Source of the DNA: an uncultured Bacteroidales bacterium
GTDB lineage: Bacteria; Bacteroidota; Bacteroidia; Bacteroidales; UBA932
Length of the DNA: 64,000 nt
Reading direction: 5' to 3'
Assembly: GCA_944325435.1 (NCBI GenBank)
Contig: CALVAC010000013.1
Span: 1-64,000, forward strand
The position numbers were made by a program, and so were the translations under genes. The first letter of the stretch is position 1. The number at the start of each line of letters is the position of its first letter. The notes under the pieces are model-generated. The model saw only the letters and a list, made by a program, of their open reading frames with translations. It did not search any database and was not told where the DNA came from. Below are positions 19,954-28,566 of this stretch, one piece after another.

Positions 19954-19962
19954 ATGTAAATT

Positions 19963-20274
19963 ATGTACGCAATTGTTGACATTGCAAGCCAGCAGTTCAA
20001 GGTTGAAGCAGGAATGGAAATCTTCGTCAACCGTCTCAAGGCAGCCAAGGATGCCGAGGTGACATTTGACAAAGTGCTTCTGATCGATGAAGATGGCAAG
20101 GTGAAGATCGGCGCTCCGTATGTAGAGGGTGCCGTAGTAAAGGCAACGGTCATTGATGACACCTGCAGGGCAGACAAGGTACTTGTCTTCAAGAAGAAAC
20201 GCCGCAAAGGCTATCAGAAGCTCACAGGACACCGTCAGGACCTTACGAAAATCAGGATTAACGAGATCGCTTAA
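19963..20274 (+). CDS. rplU: 50S ribosomal protein L21
   Basis: A 103-residue protein opening with MYAIVDIASQQFKVEAG and ending with the basic GYQKLTGHRQDLTKIRI segment that binds 23S rRNA, both diagnostic for L21. It is followed 17 bp later by rpmA, the conserved bacterial order. It stands behind a consensus promoter and a structured leader. Confidence 0.98.
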   Translation: MYAIVDIASQQFKVEAGMEIFVNRLKAAKDAEVTFDKVLLIDEDGKVKIGAPYVEGAVVKATVIDDTCRADKVLVFKKKRRKGYQKLTGHRQDLTKIRINEIA

Positions 20275-20291
20275 TTCAGGAGGATTAGATT

Positions 20292-20552
20292 ATGGCACAT
20301 AAAAAAGGTGTAGGTAGTTCCAAGAACGGCCGTGAGTCAGAGAGCAAACGGCTTGGCGTCAAGAAATTCGGCGATCAGTTTGTCAAGGCCGGCAATATTC
20401 TGGTCCGCCAGAGAGGTACTGTAAAATATCCGGGCGCGAATGTCGGGATGGGCAGAGACCATACCCTGTATGCGCTTGTAGATGGAAAGGTACAATTCCG
20501 CAGGAAGTTCGGGGCAAAGGTATATGTCTCGGTAGTTCCTTTTGAGAACTGA
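20292..20552 (+). CDS. rpmA: 50S ribosomal protein L27
   Basis: An 86-residue protein starting [20 protein letters not shown], the standard L27 N-terminus that reaches the peptidyl-transferase centre, with the later motif [10 protein letters not shown]. The N-terminus begins directly with MAHKK, so no cleavable Firmicutes-type extension is present. It is the second gene of the rplU-rpmA operon. Confidence 0.98.
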   Translation: MAHKKGVGSSKNGRESESKRLGVKKFGDQFVKAGNILVRQRGTVKYPGANVGMGRDHTLYALVDGKVQFRRKFGAKVYVSVVPFEN

Positions 20553-20577
20553 CTCGGAGGAATTTATGGACAATAGA

Positions 20578-20639
20578 TGAGAGGGCTGTTACTCCGGGTG
20601 AGGGAATGGCCCTCTCATTATGTGTCTGTCGGCAGACAC
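20578..20639 (+). terminator. Hairpins after rpmA
   Basis: TGAGAGGGC (20578-20586) pairs with GCCCTCTCA (20609-20617), followed by a weak T-rich stretch. A second compact hairpin GTGTCTG-TCGG-CAGACAC lies at 20622-20639. Together they probably end or attenuate the ribosomal protein transcript before serS. Confidence 0.6.
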
Positions 20640-20701
20640 GGGCAGAAAAGTGCCATCACAGGCAAGCCCGCAGGAGAAATAAAAATTAAACCCGTAATAT
20701 A

Positions 20702-21970
20702 ATGTTGACTCTCAAATTGCTCCGTGAAGATCCGGAGTTCGTCATAAGGAAACTCGCAGTCAAGAATTTTGACGCAAAGGAGATAGTTGCAAGGATAAAT
20801 GAACTCGACAGCAACAGAAGGGCCCTCCAGACAGAGCTTGATGCATGTCTGGCGCAGCAGAACAGGATAGCTTCACAGATAGGGGCACTGATGAAGCAGG
20901 GAAAGAAAGATGAGGCGGAGGCGGTCAAGAAAGAGGTCGCCGCCCTGAAGGAGCATTCGAAGTCGCTTGAGGAGAAGTCACAGTCCAACAATGCAGAACT
21001 GGACTCCCTGATTGTCCTGCTCCCGAATATCCCGTGTGACCTTGTCCCGGAAGGCAGGAATTCAGATGACAATGTCGTTGTCAAGATGGGGAACGAGATT
21101 CCGGAACTCGGGCCGGATGCCCTTCCTCACTGGGAACTTGCGAAGAAACTCGACATAATAGATTTTGACCTCGGAGTCAAGCTGACGGGGGCTGGATTCC
21201 CTGTCTACAAGGGAAAAGGGGCACGCCTGCAGAGGGCGCTGATCAATTTCTTCCTTGATGTCAACACAAGGGCCGGATATCTTGAGGTGGAGCCTCCTGT
21301 GATGGTCAACGAGGCATCCGGGTTCGGTACAGGCCAGCTCCCCGACAAGGAGGGGCAGATGTACCATGCCACTCTCGACAACTATTATCTTGTCCCGACG
21401 GCTGAGGTGCCTGTCACCAACATATACAGGGATGTGATTCTCGGACAGGATGACTTCCCGGTCAAGATGACGGCATATACCCCTTGTTTCCGCAGGGAGG
21501 CAGGCTCGTACGGAAAGGATGTCCGCGGACTCAACCGTCTGCACCAGTTCGACAAGGTGGAGATTGTCCGTATAGAGAAACCGGAGAATTCATACGCTGC
21601 ACTTGATGAAATGATAGCCCACGTGGAGGGTATCGTGAAGGGTCTCGGCCTGCCGTACAGGATACTGAGGCTGTGCGGAGGAGACCTGAGCTTCACTTCC
21701 GCCATAACTTATGATTTCGAGGTCTATTCGGCTGCCCAGGGACGCTGGCTGGAGATAAGTTCGGTCTCCAATTTCGAGTCCTACCAGGCAAACAGGCTGA
21801 AACTCAGGTACAGGGATGCGGATGGCAAGATGCAGCTTGCCCATACTCTTAACGGAAGCTCTCTCGCCCTGCCGCGTGTGGTCGCAGCCTTGCTCGAGGA
21901 CAACCAGAAGGATGGGCACATCATCATACCGGAAGTGCTCCGTCCATACACAGGGTTTGATACCATATAA
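20702..21970 (+). CDS. serS: Seryl-tRNA synthetase
   Basis: A 422-residue class II aminoacyl-tRNA synthetase. The N-terminal 110 residues are the helical tRNA-binding arm (QTELDACLAQQNRIASQIG, long charged coiled coil). The catalytic domain shows motif 2 (PCFRREAGSYGKDVRGLNRLHQF) and motif 3 (LNGSSLALPRVVAALLEDNQ). Length and order are normal. It starts 150 bp after rpmA and has no obvious promoter of its own, so partial read-through from the rplU operon is possible. Confidence 0.97.
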   Translation: MLTLKLLREDPEFVIRKLAVKNFDAKEIVARINELDSNRRALQTELDACLAQQNRIASQIGALMKQGKKDEAEAVKKEVAALKEHSKSLEEKSQSNNAELDSLIVLLPNIPCDLVPEGRNSDDNVVVKMGNEIPELGPDALPHWELAKKLDIIDFDLGVKLTGAGFPVYKGKGARLQRALINFFLDVNTRAGYLEVEPPVMVNEASGFGTGQLPDKEGQMYHATLDNYYLVPTAEVPVTNIYRDVILGQDDFPVKMTAYTPCFRREAGSYGKDVRGLNRLHQFDKVEIVRIEKPENSYAALDEMIAHVEGIVKGLGLPYRILRLCGGDLSFTSAITYDFEVYSAAQGRWLEISSVSNFESYQANRLKLRYRDADGKMQLAHTLNGSSLALPRVVAALLEDNQKDGHIIIPEVLRPYTGFDTI

Positions 21971-21973
21971 CAG

Positions 21974-22035
21974 GTCCTTCACTCCGTTCAGGATGACAGT
22001 GGCAGTCCGATGACAATGGTCATTCAGGATGACAG
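21974..22035. repeat. Two copies of a REP-like intergenic element
   Basis: The serS-ruvC gap contains TTCACTCCGTTCAGGATGACAG (within 21974-21999) and ATTCAGGATGACAG (22022-22035). The complement, CTGTCATCCTGAACGGAGTGAAG, resembles a short dispersed element found between genes in many bacteria. Copies with related cores lie elsewhere in this window. Confidence 0.55.
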
Positions 22036-22078
22036 GGCGGATGCCGTCTGAGATGTCTGATCCGGAGATATCTGATGC

Positions 22079-22639
22079 ATGATGACTGGAGAAAGGACGA
22101 TAATAGGGATTGACCCCGGAACCACCATACTCGGTTTCGGGGTTGTCCGTATCGACAGTCACGGACCGCATTATGTGGATATGGGAGTGTTCGACCTGAG
22201 GAAGATACGCGATCCGTTCGAGAAGCTGGCCAACATATTCGGAGGTGTCGGAGAACTGCTCTCGGTATATTCTCCGGATGAGCTTGCCGTAGAGTCCCCT
22301 TTCTATGGCAAGAACGCCCAGGTCATACTGAAGCTCGGAAGGGCCCAGGGCGCTGCGATAACGGCGGCGGCCATGAAGGGGATACCTGTCACGGAATATG
22401 CACCGCGCCAGGCCAAGATAGCCATATGCGGCAACGGTGCGGCCTCCAAGAGCCAGGTGAGCGTCATGATACAGAAGACCCTGAATGTGGAGCTTGACCC
22501 GAAGTTTCTCGATGCGACAGATGCTCTCGCCATTGCCCTCTGCCATTATTACGAGACTTCTAATCCTCTGGCGAAGGTCGGGGGCAAGGGAAAGGACTGG
22601 AAGAGGTTCATAGAGGCCAATCCGGACAGGGTGAAATGA
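22079..22639 (+). CDS. ruvC: Crossover junction endodeoxyribonuclease RuvC
   Basis: A 186-residue Holliday-junction resolvase. The four acidic catalytic residues are all present: D12 in GIDPGTT, E72 in AVESPFYGKNAQ, and D145 and D148 in DATDALAIALCH. This equals the D-E-D-D set of E. coli RuvC with similar spacing. Two consecutive ATG codons (22079, 22082) could start it. ruvA and ruvB are not in the window. Confidence 0.96.
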   Translation: MMTGERTIIGIDPGTTILGFGVVRIDSHGPHYVDMGVFDLRKIRDPFEKLANIFGGVGELLSVYSPDELAVESPFYGKNAQVILKLGRAQGAAITAAAMKGIPVTEYAPRQAKIAICGNGAASKSQVSVMIQKTLNVELDPKFLDATDALAIALCHYYETSNPLAKVGGKGKDWKRFIEANPDRVK

Positions 22640-22795
22640 ATGTCCGGTCCGGCCGGGTGCCGCTGCCGGCATTTTCTGAAAAAAACTTGACCTGGGAATT
22701 AAACTGTTCAGCATTGTTTTTGTCTAATTCGGCGTTCCTGTTCTGCTTCATGGCAGACGGGTTTTTGTGTAGTATCCTAAACCTGGATCTGAATT

Positions 22796-25700
22796 ATGGG
22801 GAAAAAAGCGGTTGTGTTTATCCTTGGTGTGCTTGTGCTGGCAGGCGCATTGTTTTCTGCTGCCGATGCCCGTGCGCAGGGCGGGGTTTCTGTCAAGGCG
22901 ACATTGACGGATGCATCCACCGGAGAGCCGGTGGGATTCGCCACGGTGTCGCTGACGGATACGACTACGGCCAGGACATATAAGTTCGCCATGAGCGATG
23001 CTGATGGCAAGGTCTCCATCCCCGGTGTCAGGAATGGGATCTTCATGCTGAAGGCGGAGATGATGGGCTACAAGCCGTACACCAAGGTGCTGGATGTCAC
23101 CGGCAGGCCGATAGACCTCGGGACGGTGAAGATGGCGCAGGATGTTGAGGTCCTGGATGCGGCGAGCGTCACTGCGGTCGGCAACCAGATGATAGTCAAG
23201 AAAGATACGGTAGAATACACGGCATCCCTGTTCAAGACATCGGACAATGACATGCTGGAGGAACTTCTGAAGAAGCTGCCGGGAGTGGAGGTGGATTCAG
23301 ACGGTACAATTACTGCCAACGGGGAGACCATCACCAAGGTGATGATAGACGGCAAGGAATTTTTCCTCGATGACCCCCAGCTTGCCACCAAGAACATTCC
23401 TGCCAAGATAATAGAGAAGGTCAAGGTGGTCGAGAAGAAATCCGACCAGGCCGAGTTCACCGGAATAGATGACGGGGATGAGGAGACTGTTATCGACCTT
23501 TCCATCAAGCCAGGGATGATGGACGGATGGTTCGGGAATGCGATGGCGGGAGGAGGACATGACCTGCCGGACAAGGGCTTCTATAATGCAGAAACCCCGT
23601 GGTATAAGGAAGGATGGCGATATCAGGGGGCTCTTATGGCCGGACGGTTCTCCAAGAACAGCCAGTTGAGCGTGATACTCAACTACAACAATACCAACAA
23701 CCGTGGATTCAATGATGTGGCCGGCAGTATGATGCAGACGATGAGAGGCTCCAGGGGCTTCGGGCGGGGTACCGGAGGCTGGGGGCGCAACGGTATCACG
23801 ACTTCCTGGATGGCCGGGGCAAACGGCGCGTTCGACCTTCTGGACGGTGACATGGAGCTGGTCGGCAACTATCTCTATAGCGGCTCGAACAGATATGTCG
23901 AGGAGGAGAGTTCGAGGACGACCTATATGGATGACGGGAGCAGCCTTATCTATGACAATGATGGATATAACCTTTCCAACTCCCAGGGACACCGTTTCGG
24001 GGTGCGTCTGGAGCATGAGTTCTCGGAGAACACATCTATAATATTCGAGCCCCAGTTCAACTTCGGCCACGGCTCGTATTCGGAGTATTCCGATTTCTCG
24101 ACGTGGACTGATCCTGCCGATGGCAGCGACAGGACACTCACCAACGAAGGTTTCAACGAGAATACAGGATATAACACCAACTGGAATGCGAGCGGATTCT
24201 TCCTTTTCCGCCAGAGGCTCGGCAAGCCGGGAAGAACACTCTCTGCCAATGTCTACTACAATTTCAGCAACAACGATCTGGACGGATTCAACCAGTCCTA
24301 CACGGACAATGACAGTGCCGCCGAAGGGGATGAGGAGATAGTGAACCAGAGGTTCGACCAGAACTCCAGGTCATCTTCCGTCAATGTCAGGGCTGTCTAT
24401 ACTGAGCCTCTCGGACACGATTTCTATCTCGAGGCGAACTATTCCTACAGATGGAGCAGGAGCGTATCCGTCAAGGACACGTACCAGAGCCTTACCAACG
24501 GAATGACATCCTCTTTCGACCAGTCGATGGGAAGGGATGTCTCGCATCTCGTGTATTCGTACGACGGGGAATTCAGGAACGAGGACTATTCCAACTCGAT
24601 TTCCAATACATCCCAGAACCATTCGGCAGGAGCCAACTTCATGTACCAGAAGGATAAGATAAGGGCGCAGGTCGGGGCTTCCTTCAGGCCGACCATAACC
24701 GACAACCTGACCAATGGGGAGAAATACGAAAGCACTGTCTTCAACTGGTCACCGCAGGTGATGTTCTCGTATGACTTCGATGACAACACCAATGTCAGGA
24801 TGTTCTATTTCGGCAATTCTTCGCAGCCGTCCACATCCCAGCTGATGCCTGTGGCGGACAATTCCGACCCTCTGAACGTGTCTTTCGGTAATCCGTATCT
24901 TACACCTTATTTCAACCATAACATGCGCGGTATGTTCCGTTTCACGGACAAGGACACCTTCCTCACCATCAACACGAGGTTGGGAGGCGGCTTCGTGCAG
25001 GACGGCATCACCAACGCCCTGTGGTATGATGACGGAGGCGTGCAGTATTCGATGCCGCTGAACGGACCCCTGTCCGGAAATGCCGATATGAGGTTCTCCC
25101 TCAACACCCCTATCGCCAAGTCGCAGTTCTCCATATTCACCATGACCAATTTCAGGTATTCCGCCTCGACTTCGTATGTAGGCAGGACGGATTCCGGGCA
25201 GAGCGATGCCTTCACGGGGCTCTATTACAATGAAACCGATGGAACAATGGACTACGAGGCTTTCCACAGGGATTTCTTCTCCCACTCCGATGAAGGTTCG
25301 CTCGGACTGAATCTGCTCGATTTCTTCCAGGAGTCACGCACCCAGACCCTGTCTTTCACCCAGAGGCTCAGGTTCACCTACAGGAATGATTTTGTGGAGA
25401 TTGACCTGGGAGGACGCACGAGGATGTCCAAGTCTTGGTACACCGTCGCGGAGTACAACCAGAGCGCGACGTGGAACAACCAGGTGGATTTTTCGATGAA
25501 CTGGACCATACCCGGAGGCGTGAGCCTTATAGCGGATGCCGATTACAACTGGTACAACGGCTATACGACACAGCAGGATGATGAGTTTGTAATCAACGCG
25601 GAAATATCCAAGCTGTTGTTCAAGAACAAGTTCACCCTGGCGCTCAAGGCATACGACATACTGAACCAGTCCAAGAACCTGAATGTCTCTGATGCATCCA

Positions 25701-25843
25701 ACTACCATCAGGAGACCAGGAACAATACACTCGGCCGCTATATCATTCTGTCACTTACCTACCGTTTCGGAAACTTCAACGCAAACGGCCAGCAGCGCGG
25801 ACCGGGCGGACACGGTCCGATGGGACCTCCTCCTCGCAGATAG
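22796..25843 (+). CDS. Outer-membrane beta-barrel protein with CarboxypepD-like domain (TonB-receptor-like)
   Basis: A 1015-residue exported protein. A signal peptide ends near ADARAQ (residue 28), then a CarboxypepD-regulatory-like domain (about 32-105), a plug-like region with LEELLKKLPGVEVDSDG and VMIDGKEFFLDDP (about 150-190), and a long beta-barrel (about 250-990). The C-terminus is a Gly/Pro-rich tail (GPGGHGPMGPPPRR) rather than an aromatic barrel-end strand, a feature of the OMP_b-brl_3 group. The family is common in Bacteroidota but its ligands are unknown; no SusD or lipoprotein partner adjoins it. Confidence 0.82.
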   Translation: MGKKAVVFILGVLVLAGALFSAADARAQGGVSVKATLTDASTGEPVGFATVSLTDTTTARTYKFAMSDADGKVSIPGVRNGIFMLKAEMMGYKPYTKVLDVTGRPIDLGTVKMAQDVEVLDAASVTAVGNQMIVKKDTVEYTASLFKTSDNDMLEELLKKLPGVEVDSDGTITANGETITKVMIDGKEFFLDDPQLATKNIPAKIIEKVKVVEKKSDQAEFTGIDDGDEETVIDLSIKPGMMDGWFGNAMAGGGHDLPDKGFYNAETPWYKEGWRYQGALMAGRFSKNSQLSVILNYNNTNNRGFNDVAGSMMQTMRGSRGFGRGTGGWGRNGITTSWMAGANGAFDLLDGDMELVGNYLYSGSNRYVEEESSRTTYMDDGSSLIYDNDGYNLSNSQGHRFGVRLEHEFSENTSIIFEPQFNFGHGSYSEYSDFSTWTDPADGSDRTLTNEGFNENTGYNTNWNASGFFLFRQRLGKPGRTLSANVYYNFSNNDLDGFNQSYTDNDSAAEGDEEIVNQRFDQNSRSSSVNVRAVYTEPLGHDFYLEANYSYRWSRSVSVKDTYQSLTNGMTSSFDQSMGRDVSHLVYSYDGEFRNEDYSNSISNTSQNHSAGANFMYQKDKIRAQVGASFRPTITDNLTNGEKYESTVFNWSPQVMFSYDFDDNTNVRMFYFGNSSQPSTSQLMPVADNSDPLNVSFGNPYLTPYFNHNMRGMFRFTDKDTFLTINTRLGGGFVQDGITNALWYDDGGVQYSMPLNGPLSGNADMRFSLNTPIAKSQFSIFTMTNFRYSASTSYVGRTDSGQSDAFTGLYYNETDGTMDYEAFHRDFFSHSDEGSLGLNLLDFFQESRTQTLSFTQRLRFTYRNDFVEIDLGGRTRMSKSWYTVAEYNQSATWNNQVDFSMNWTIPGGVSLIADADYNWYNGYTTQQDDEFVINAEISKLLFKNKFTLALKAYDILNQSKNLNVSDASNYHQETRNNTLGRYIILSLTYRFGNFNANGQQRGPGGHGPMGPPPRR

Positions 25844-25863
25844 GGTACGGGACGGACAGTTTT

Positions 25864-25875
25864 CTGTCATTCGGA
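25864..25875. repeat. REP-like intergenic element
   Basis: CTGTCATTCGGA lies in the gap between the barrel-protein gene and the GH127 gene, related to the elements at 3288 and 7154. Confidence 0.35.
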
Positions 25876-25891
25876 GATGCATTATTTTTAC

Positions 25892-25899
25892 TATCTTTG
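25892..25899 (+). promoter_or_regulatory. -7 box upstream of the GH127 gene
   Basis: TATCTTTG lies 26 bp upstream of the ATG at 25925. No clear -33 TTTG is seen at the usual distance. Confidence 0.55.
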
Positions 25900-25924
25900 T
25901 CAGGATAACAAAAGAACCTGAACA

Positions 25925-27772
25925 ATGAGAAAGATTTTATGCATTTTCCTGTCTGTGGGGGCTGTCGCTGTGTCTTGCACACGGGGGCCGGAGTCTTCTA
26001 AACTGATTACCCAGGTGGATTTCACGGATGTCTCTATCGAGGACAGTTTCTGGTCCGCACAGCTGAAGAAGCACAAGGATGCCGTCCTGCCAGCCTGTAT
26101 CGCGCAGATAGAGGATTCCACGGGGAGGATGCAGAATTTCATCAATGCAGGGAAGCGCAGCGGACAGCATTCCGGGATATTCTTTGATGATTCGGATGTG
26201 TACAAGGCTCTTGAAGGGATTGCCTACAGCCTTGCCGTCAATCCTGACCCTGTCCTCGAGTCCAAGGCGGATGAGTGGATCGGGTACATAGCATCCGCAC
26301 AGCTTGAGGATGGATATATCAATACATATTACACTCTTACCGGGCTTGACCGCAGGTGGACAGATATGGACAGGCACGAAATGTACTGTGCAGGTCATCT
26401 GATAGAGGCCGGCGTGGCATATTACAAGGCTACCGGCAAAAGGACCCTGCTCGATGTGGGCATCAGGATGGCAGACTATATGATGACGGTGTTCGGCCCC
26501 GGGAAAAGGGACTGGGTGCCGGGACACGAGGAGATTGAGCTGGCTCTGGTGAAACTGTATCAGCAGACCGGAGAAAGGAAATATCTGGATTTTGCATACT
26601 GGCTTCTTGAGGAGAGGGGACACGGACACGGCAGTCTCGGACCGGACGGAGGGGAGTGGAACGCCCCATATTACCAGGATGCGGTTCCGGTGAAAGATCT
26701 GGCTGATATTTCTGGGCATGCCGTCCGTTGCATGTATCTGTACTGTGGTATGGCCGATGTTGCTGCGCTTGTCCCCGGGACAGGTTATGTGGATGCCCTT
26801 CACCGGCTTTGGGATGATGTCGTGCTCAGGAATATGTATATTACGGGAGGCATAGGCTCATCTGCCCACAACGAGGGTTTCACCGAGGATTATGACCTGC
26901 CTAACCTTGAAGCCTATTGCGAGACTTGCGCTTCCGTGGGAATGGTCCTGTGGAACCACAGGATGAACCAGTTCACGGGAGACTCGAAATATGCCGATGT
27001 CCTTGAGAGGGCGATGTATAACGGTGTGATATCCGGAGTGTCGCTTGCGGGAGACAGGTTTTTCTATGTCAACCCTCTGGAGTCGGTCGGGACCCATCAC
27101 CGCCAGCGCTGGTACGGTACTGCGTGCTGTCCGAGCCAGATATCGAGATTCCTGCCTTCCGTGGGCAACTATATATACGGGGTGTCGGATGATGCCCTGT
27201 GGGTGAACCTCTTTATCGGAAGCACGGCTGATTTCAAGGCGGATGGCAGGAATGTCACCATATCGCAAAGGACGGAATATCCCTGGGATGGGAAGGTCTC
27301 GCTTACGGTGACTTCCGACAGACCTCTGAAAAAGTCCCTGAAGATCCGTGTCCCGCAGTGGTGCGGCAGCTGGACGCTCAGCCGTAACGGGAAGCCGGTC
27401 GAGCCTGTGATGGACAAGGGCTATGCGCTTGTCGGGAACTGGGAGTCAGGGGATGAGTTCACTCTCGATATGTCAATGCCTGTCGAGCTTGTCAGTGCCG
27501 ATCCACGCGTAAAGGCAGATGAGGGCAAGAGGGCTGTCCGTAGAGGTCCTCTCGTATATTGTCTTGAGGAGGCCGACAATCCTGATGGCTTCGCTTCGCT
27601 GTCAGTCTCATCCGGAACGGAATTCAGGGTGGAGGAGGCTCCGGATATGCTTGGAGGCATAGATGTCATCAAGGCTGAGGATTCAGGCCGCGAGATGACA
27701 TTCATCCCGTATTTCCTGTGGGACAACCGTGGACCGGGCTGTATGAAAGTATGGGTCGACTACATTGACTGA
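25925..27772 (+). CDS. GH127-type beta-L-arabinofuranosidase (DUF1680) lipoprotein
   Basis: A 615-residue glycoside hydrolase with a lipoprotein signal (MRKILCIFLSVGAVAVSC, lipidated Cys18). The zinc-binding set known from Bifidobacterium HypBA1 is present: E333 and C335 in CETCAS, and the pair C401-C402 in TACCPS, where one Cys is the nucleophile. This supports an active retaining enzyme of GH127 or the related GH146, removing terminal L-arabinofuranose from plant glycans. It has its own promoter and no SusC/SusD pair nearby, so it is an orphan rather than part of a polysaccharide-utilisation locus. It directly precedes the polyene cluster promoter. Confidence 0.87.
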   Translation: MRKILCIFLSVGAVAVSCTRGPESSKLITQVDFTDVSIEDSFWSAQLKKHKDAVLPACIAQIEDSTGRMQNFINAGKRSGQHSGIFFDDSDVYKALEGIAYSLAVNPDPVLESKADEWIGYIASAQLEDGYINTYYTLTGLDRRWTDMDRHEMYCAGHLIEAGVAYYKATGKRTLLDVGIRMADYMMTVFGPGKRDWVPGHEEIELALVKLYQQTGERKYLDFAYWLLEERGHGHGSLGPDGGEWNAPYYQDAVPVKDLADISGHAVRCMYLYCGMADVAALVPGTGYVDALHRLWDDVVLRNMYITGGIGSSAHNEGFTEDYDLPNLEAYCETCASVGMVLWNHRMNQFTGDSKYADVLERAMYNGVISGVSLAGDRFFYVNPLESVGTHHRQRWYGTACCPSQISRFLPSVGNYIYGVSDDALWVNLFIGSTADFKADGRNVTISQRTEYPWDGKVSLTVTSDRPLKKSLKIRVPQWCGSWTLSRNGKPVEPVMDKGYALVGNWESGDEFTLDMSMPVELVSADPRVKADEGKRAVRRGPLVYCLEEADNPDGFASLSVSSGTEFRVEEAPDMLGGIDVIKAEDSGREMTFIPYFLWDNRGPGCMKVWVDYID

Positions 27773-27794
27773 GAGAATATTTTCCTTATCTTTG
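27765..27794 (+). promoter_or_regulatory. Promoter of the 20-gene polyene-like cluster
   Basis: TTG (27765-27767), a 19-bp spacer, and TATCTTTG (27787-27794) lie 32 bp upstream of the first cluster gene. It is the only good consensus promoter recognised before 47.7 kb on the plus strand, so the whole cluster is probably one long transcription unit. Confidence 0.75.
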
Positions 27795-27826
27795 CGGCTT
27801 ATATTTAATGTCTACGCTTTTGTGAT

Positions 27827-28555
27827 ATGAAATATGCTCTGGTAACAGGTGGTTCACGCGGATTGGGAAGGGCTGTCTGCATGAAACTTTCACAGATGGG
27901 GATTACGGTACTTGTGAACTACAATTCTAACCGTCAGGCTGCGGAGGAGGTCAAGGATGCCATCCTGTCTTCTGGAGGGTCGGCAGAACTAATGGGATTT
28001 GATGTGGGTGATGAGAGACAGGTTTCGGAAGCTATAGGGGCTTGGGAGCAGTCCCATCCGGATGACTATATCGCCTATCTTGTAAACAATGCCGGCATTC
28101 GCCGTGACAGCCTGATGTTCATGATGCCCGAAGATGACTGGCATTCTGTCATAAATGTCACTCTGGACGGCTTCTTCTATGTGACCAGGCTTGTGCTTCC
28201 CAGAATGATGATGCGCAGACACGGGGGCAGGATAGTCAATATGGCTTCCCTGTCGGGCCTGAAGGGGATGCCGGGGCAGACGAATTACAGCGCGGCAAAG
28301 GCTGCTCTCATAGGGGCCACGAAAGCTCTGGCACAGGAGACGGCTTCCCGCAATGTGACAGTGAATGCCGTCGCTCCCGGTTTTATCGAGACTGATATGA
28401 CAAAGGATCTGCCTCAGGATGAGCTGAAGAAGCTTGTCCCTATGGGACGGTTCGGCAGACCGGAGGAGGTGGCTTCCCTGGTCGGGTTCCTGTGCTCGGA
28501 TGAGGCATCCTATATCACAGGAGAGGTAATAGGCATTAACGGAGGTTTGTATTAA
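27827..28555 (+). CDS. 3-oxoacyl-ACP reductase (FabG-like, cluster ketoreductase)
   Basis: A 242-residue short-chain dehydrogenase/reductase. The cofactor-binding TGGSRGLG is at the N-terminus, followed by NNAG, and the catalytic triad is S141, Y154 and K158 (YSAAK). It reduces the beta-ketoacyl-ACP made by the ketosynthases, using NADPH by family precedent. It heads the cluster and corresponds in role to the ketoreductase of aryl-polyene clusters. The next ketosynthase gene starts 11 bp downstream. Confidence 0.92.
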   Translation: MKYALVTGGSRGLGRAVCMKLSQMGITVLVNYNSNRQAAEEVKDAILSSGGSAELMGFDVGDERQVSEAIGAWEQSHPDDYIAYLVNNAGIRRDSLMFMMPEDDWHSVINVTLDGFFYVTRLVLPRMMMRRHGGRIVNMASLSGLKGMPGQTNYSAAKAALIGATKALAQETASRNVTVNAVAPGFIETDMTKDLPQDELKKLVPMGRFGRPEEVASLVGFLCSDEASYITGEVIGINGGLY

Positions 28556-28566
28556 AAGTCAGTCGA

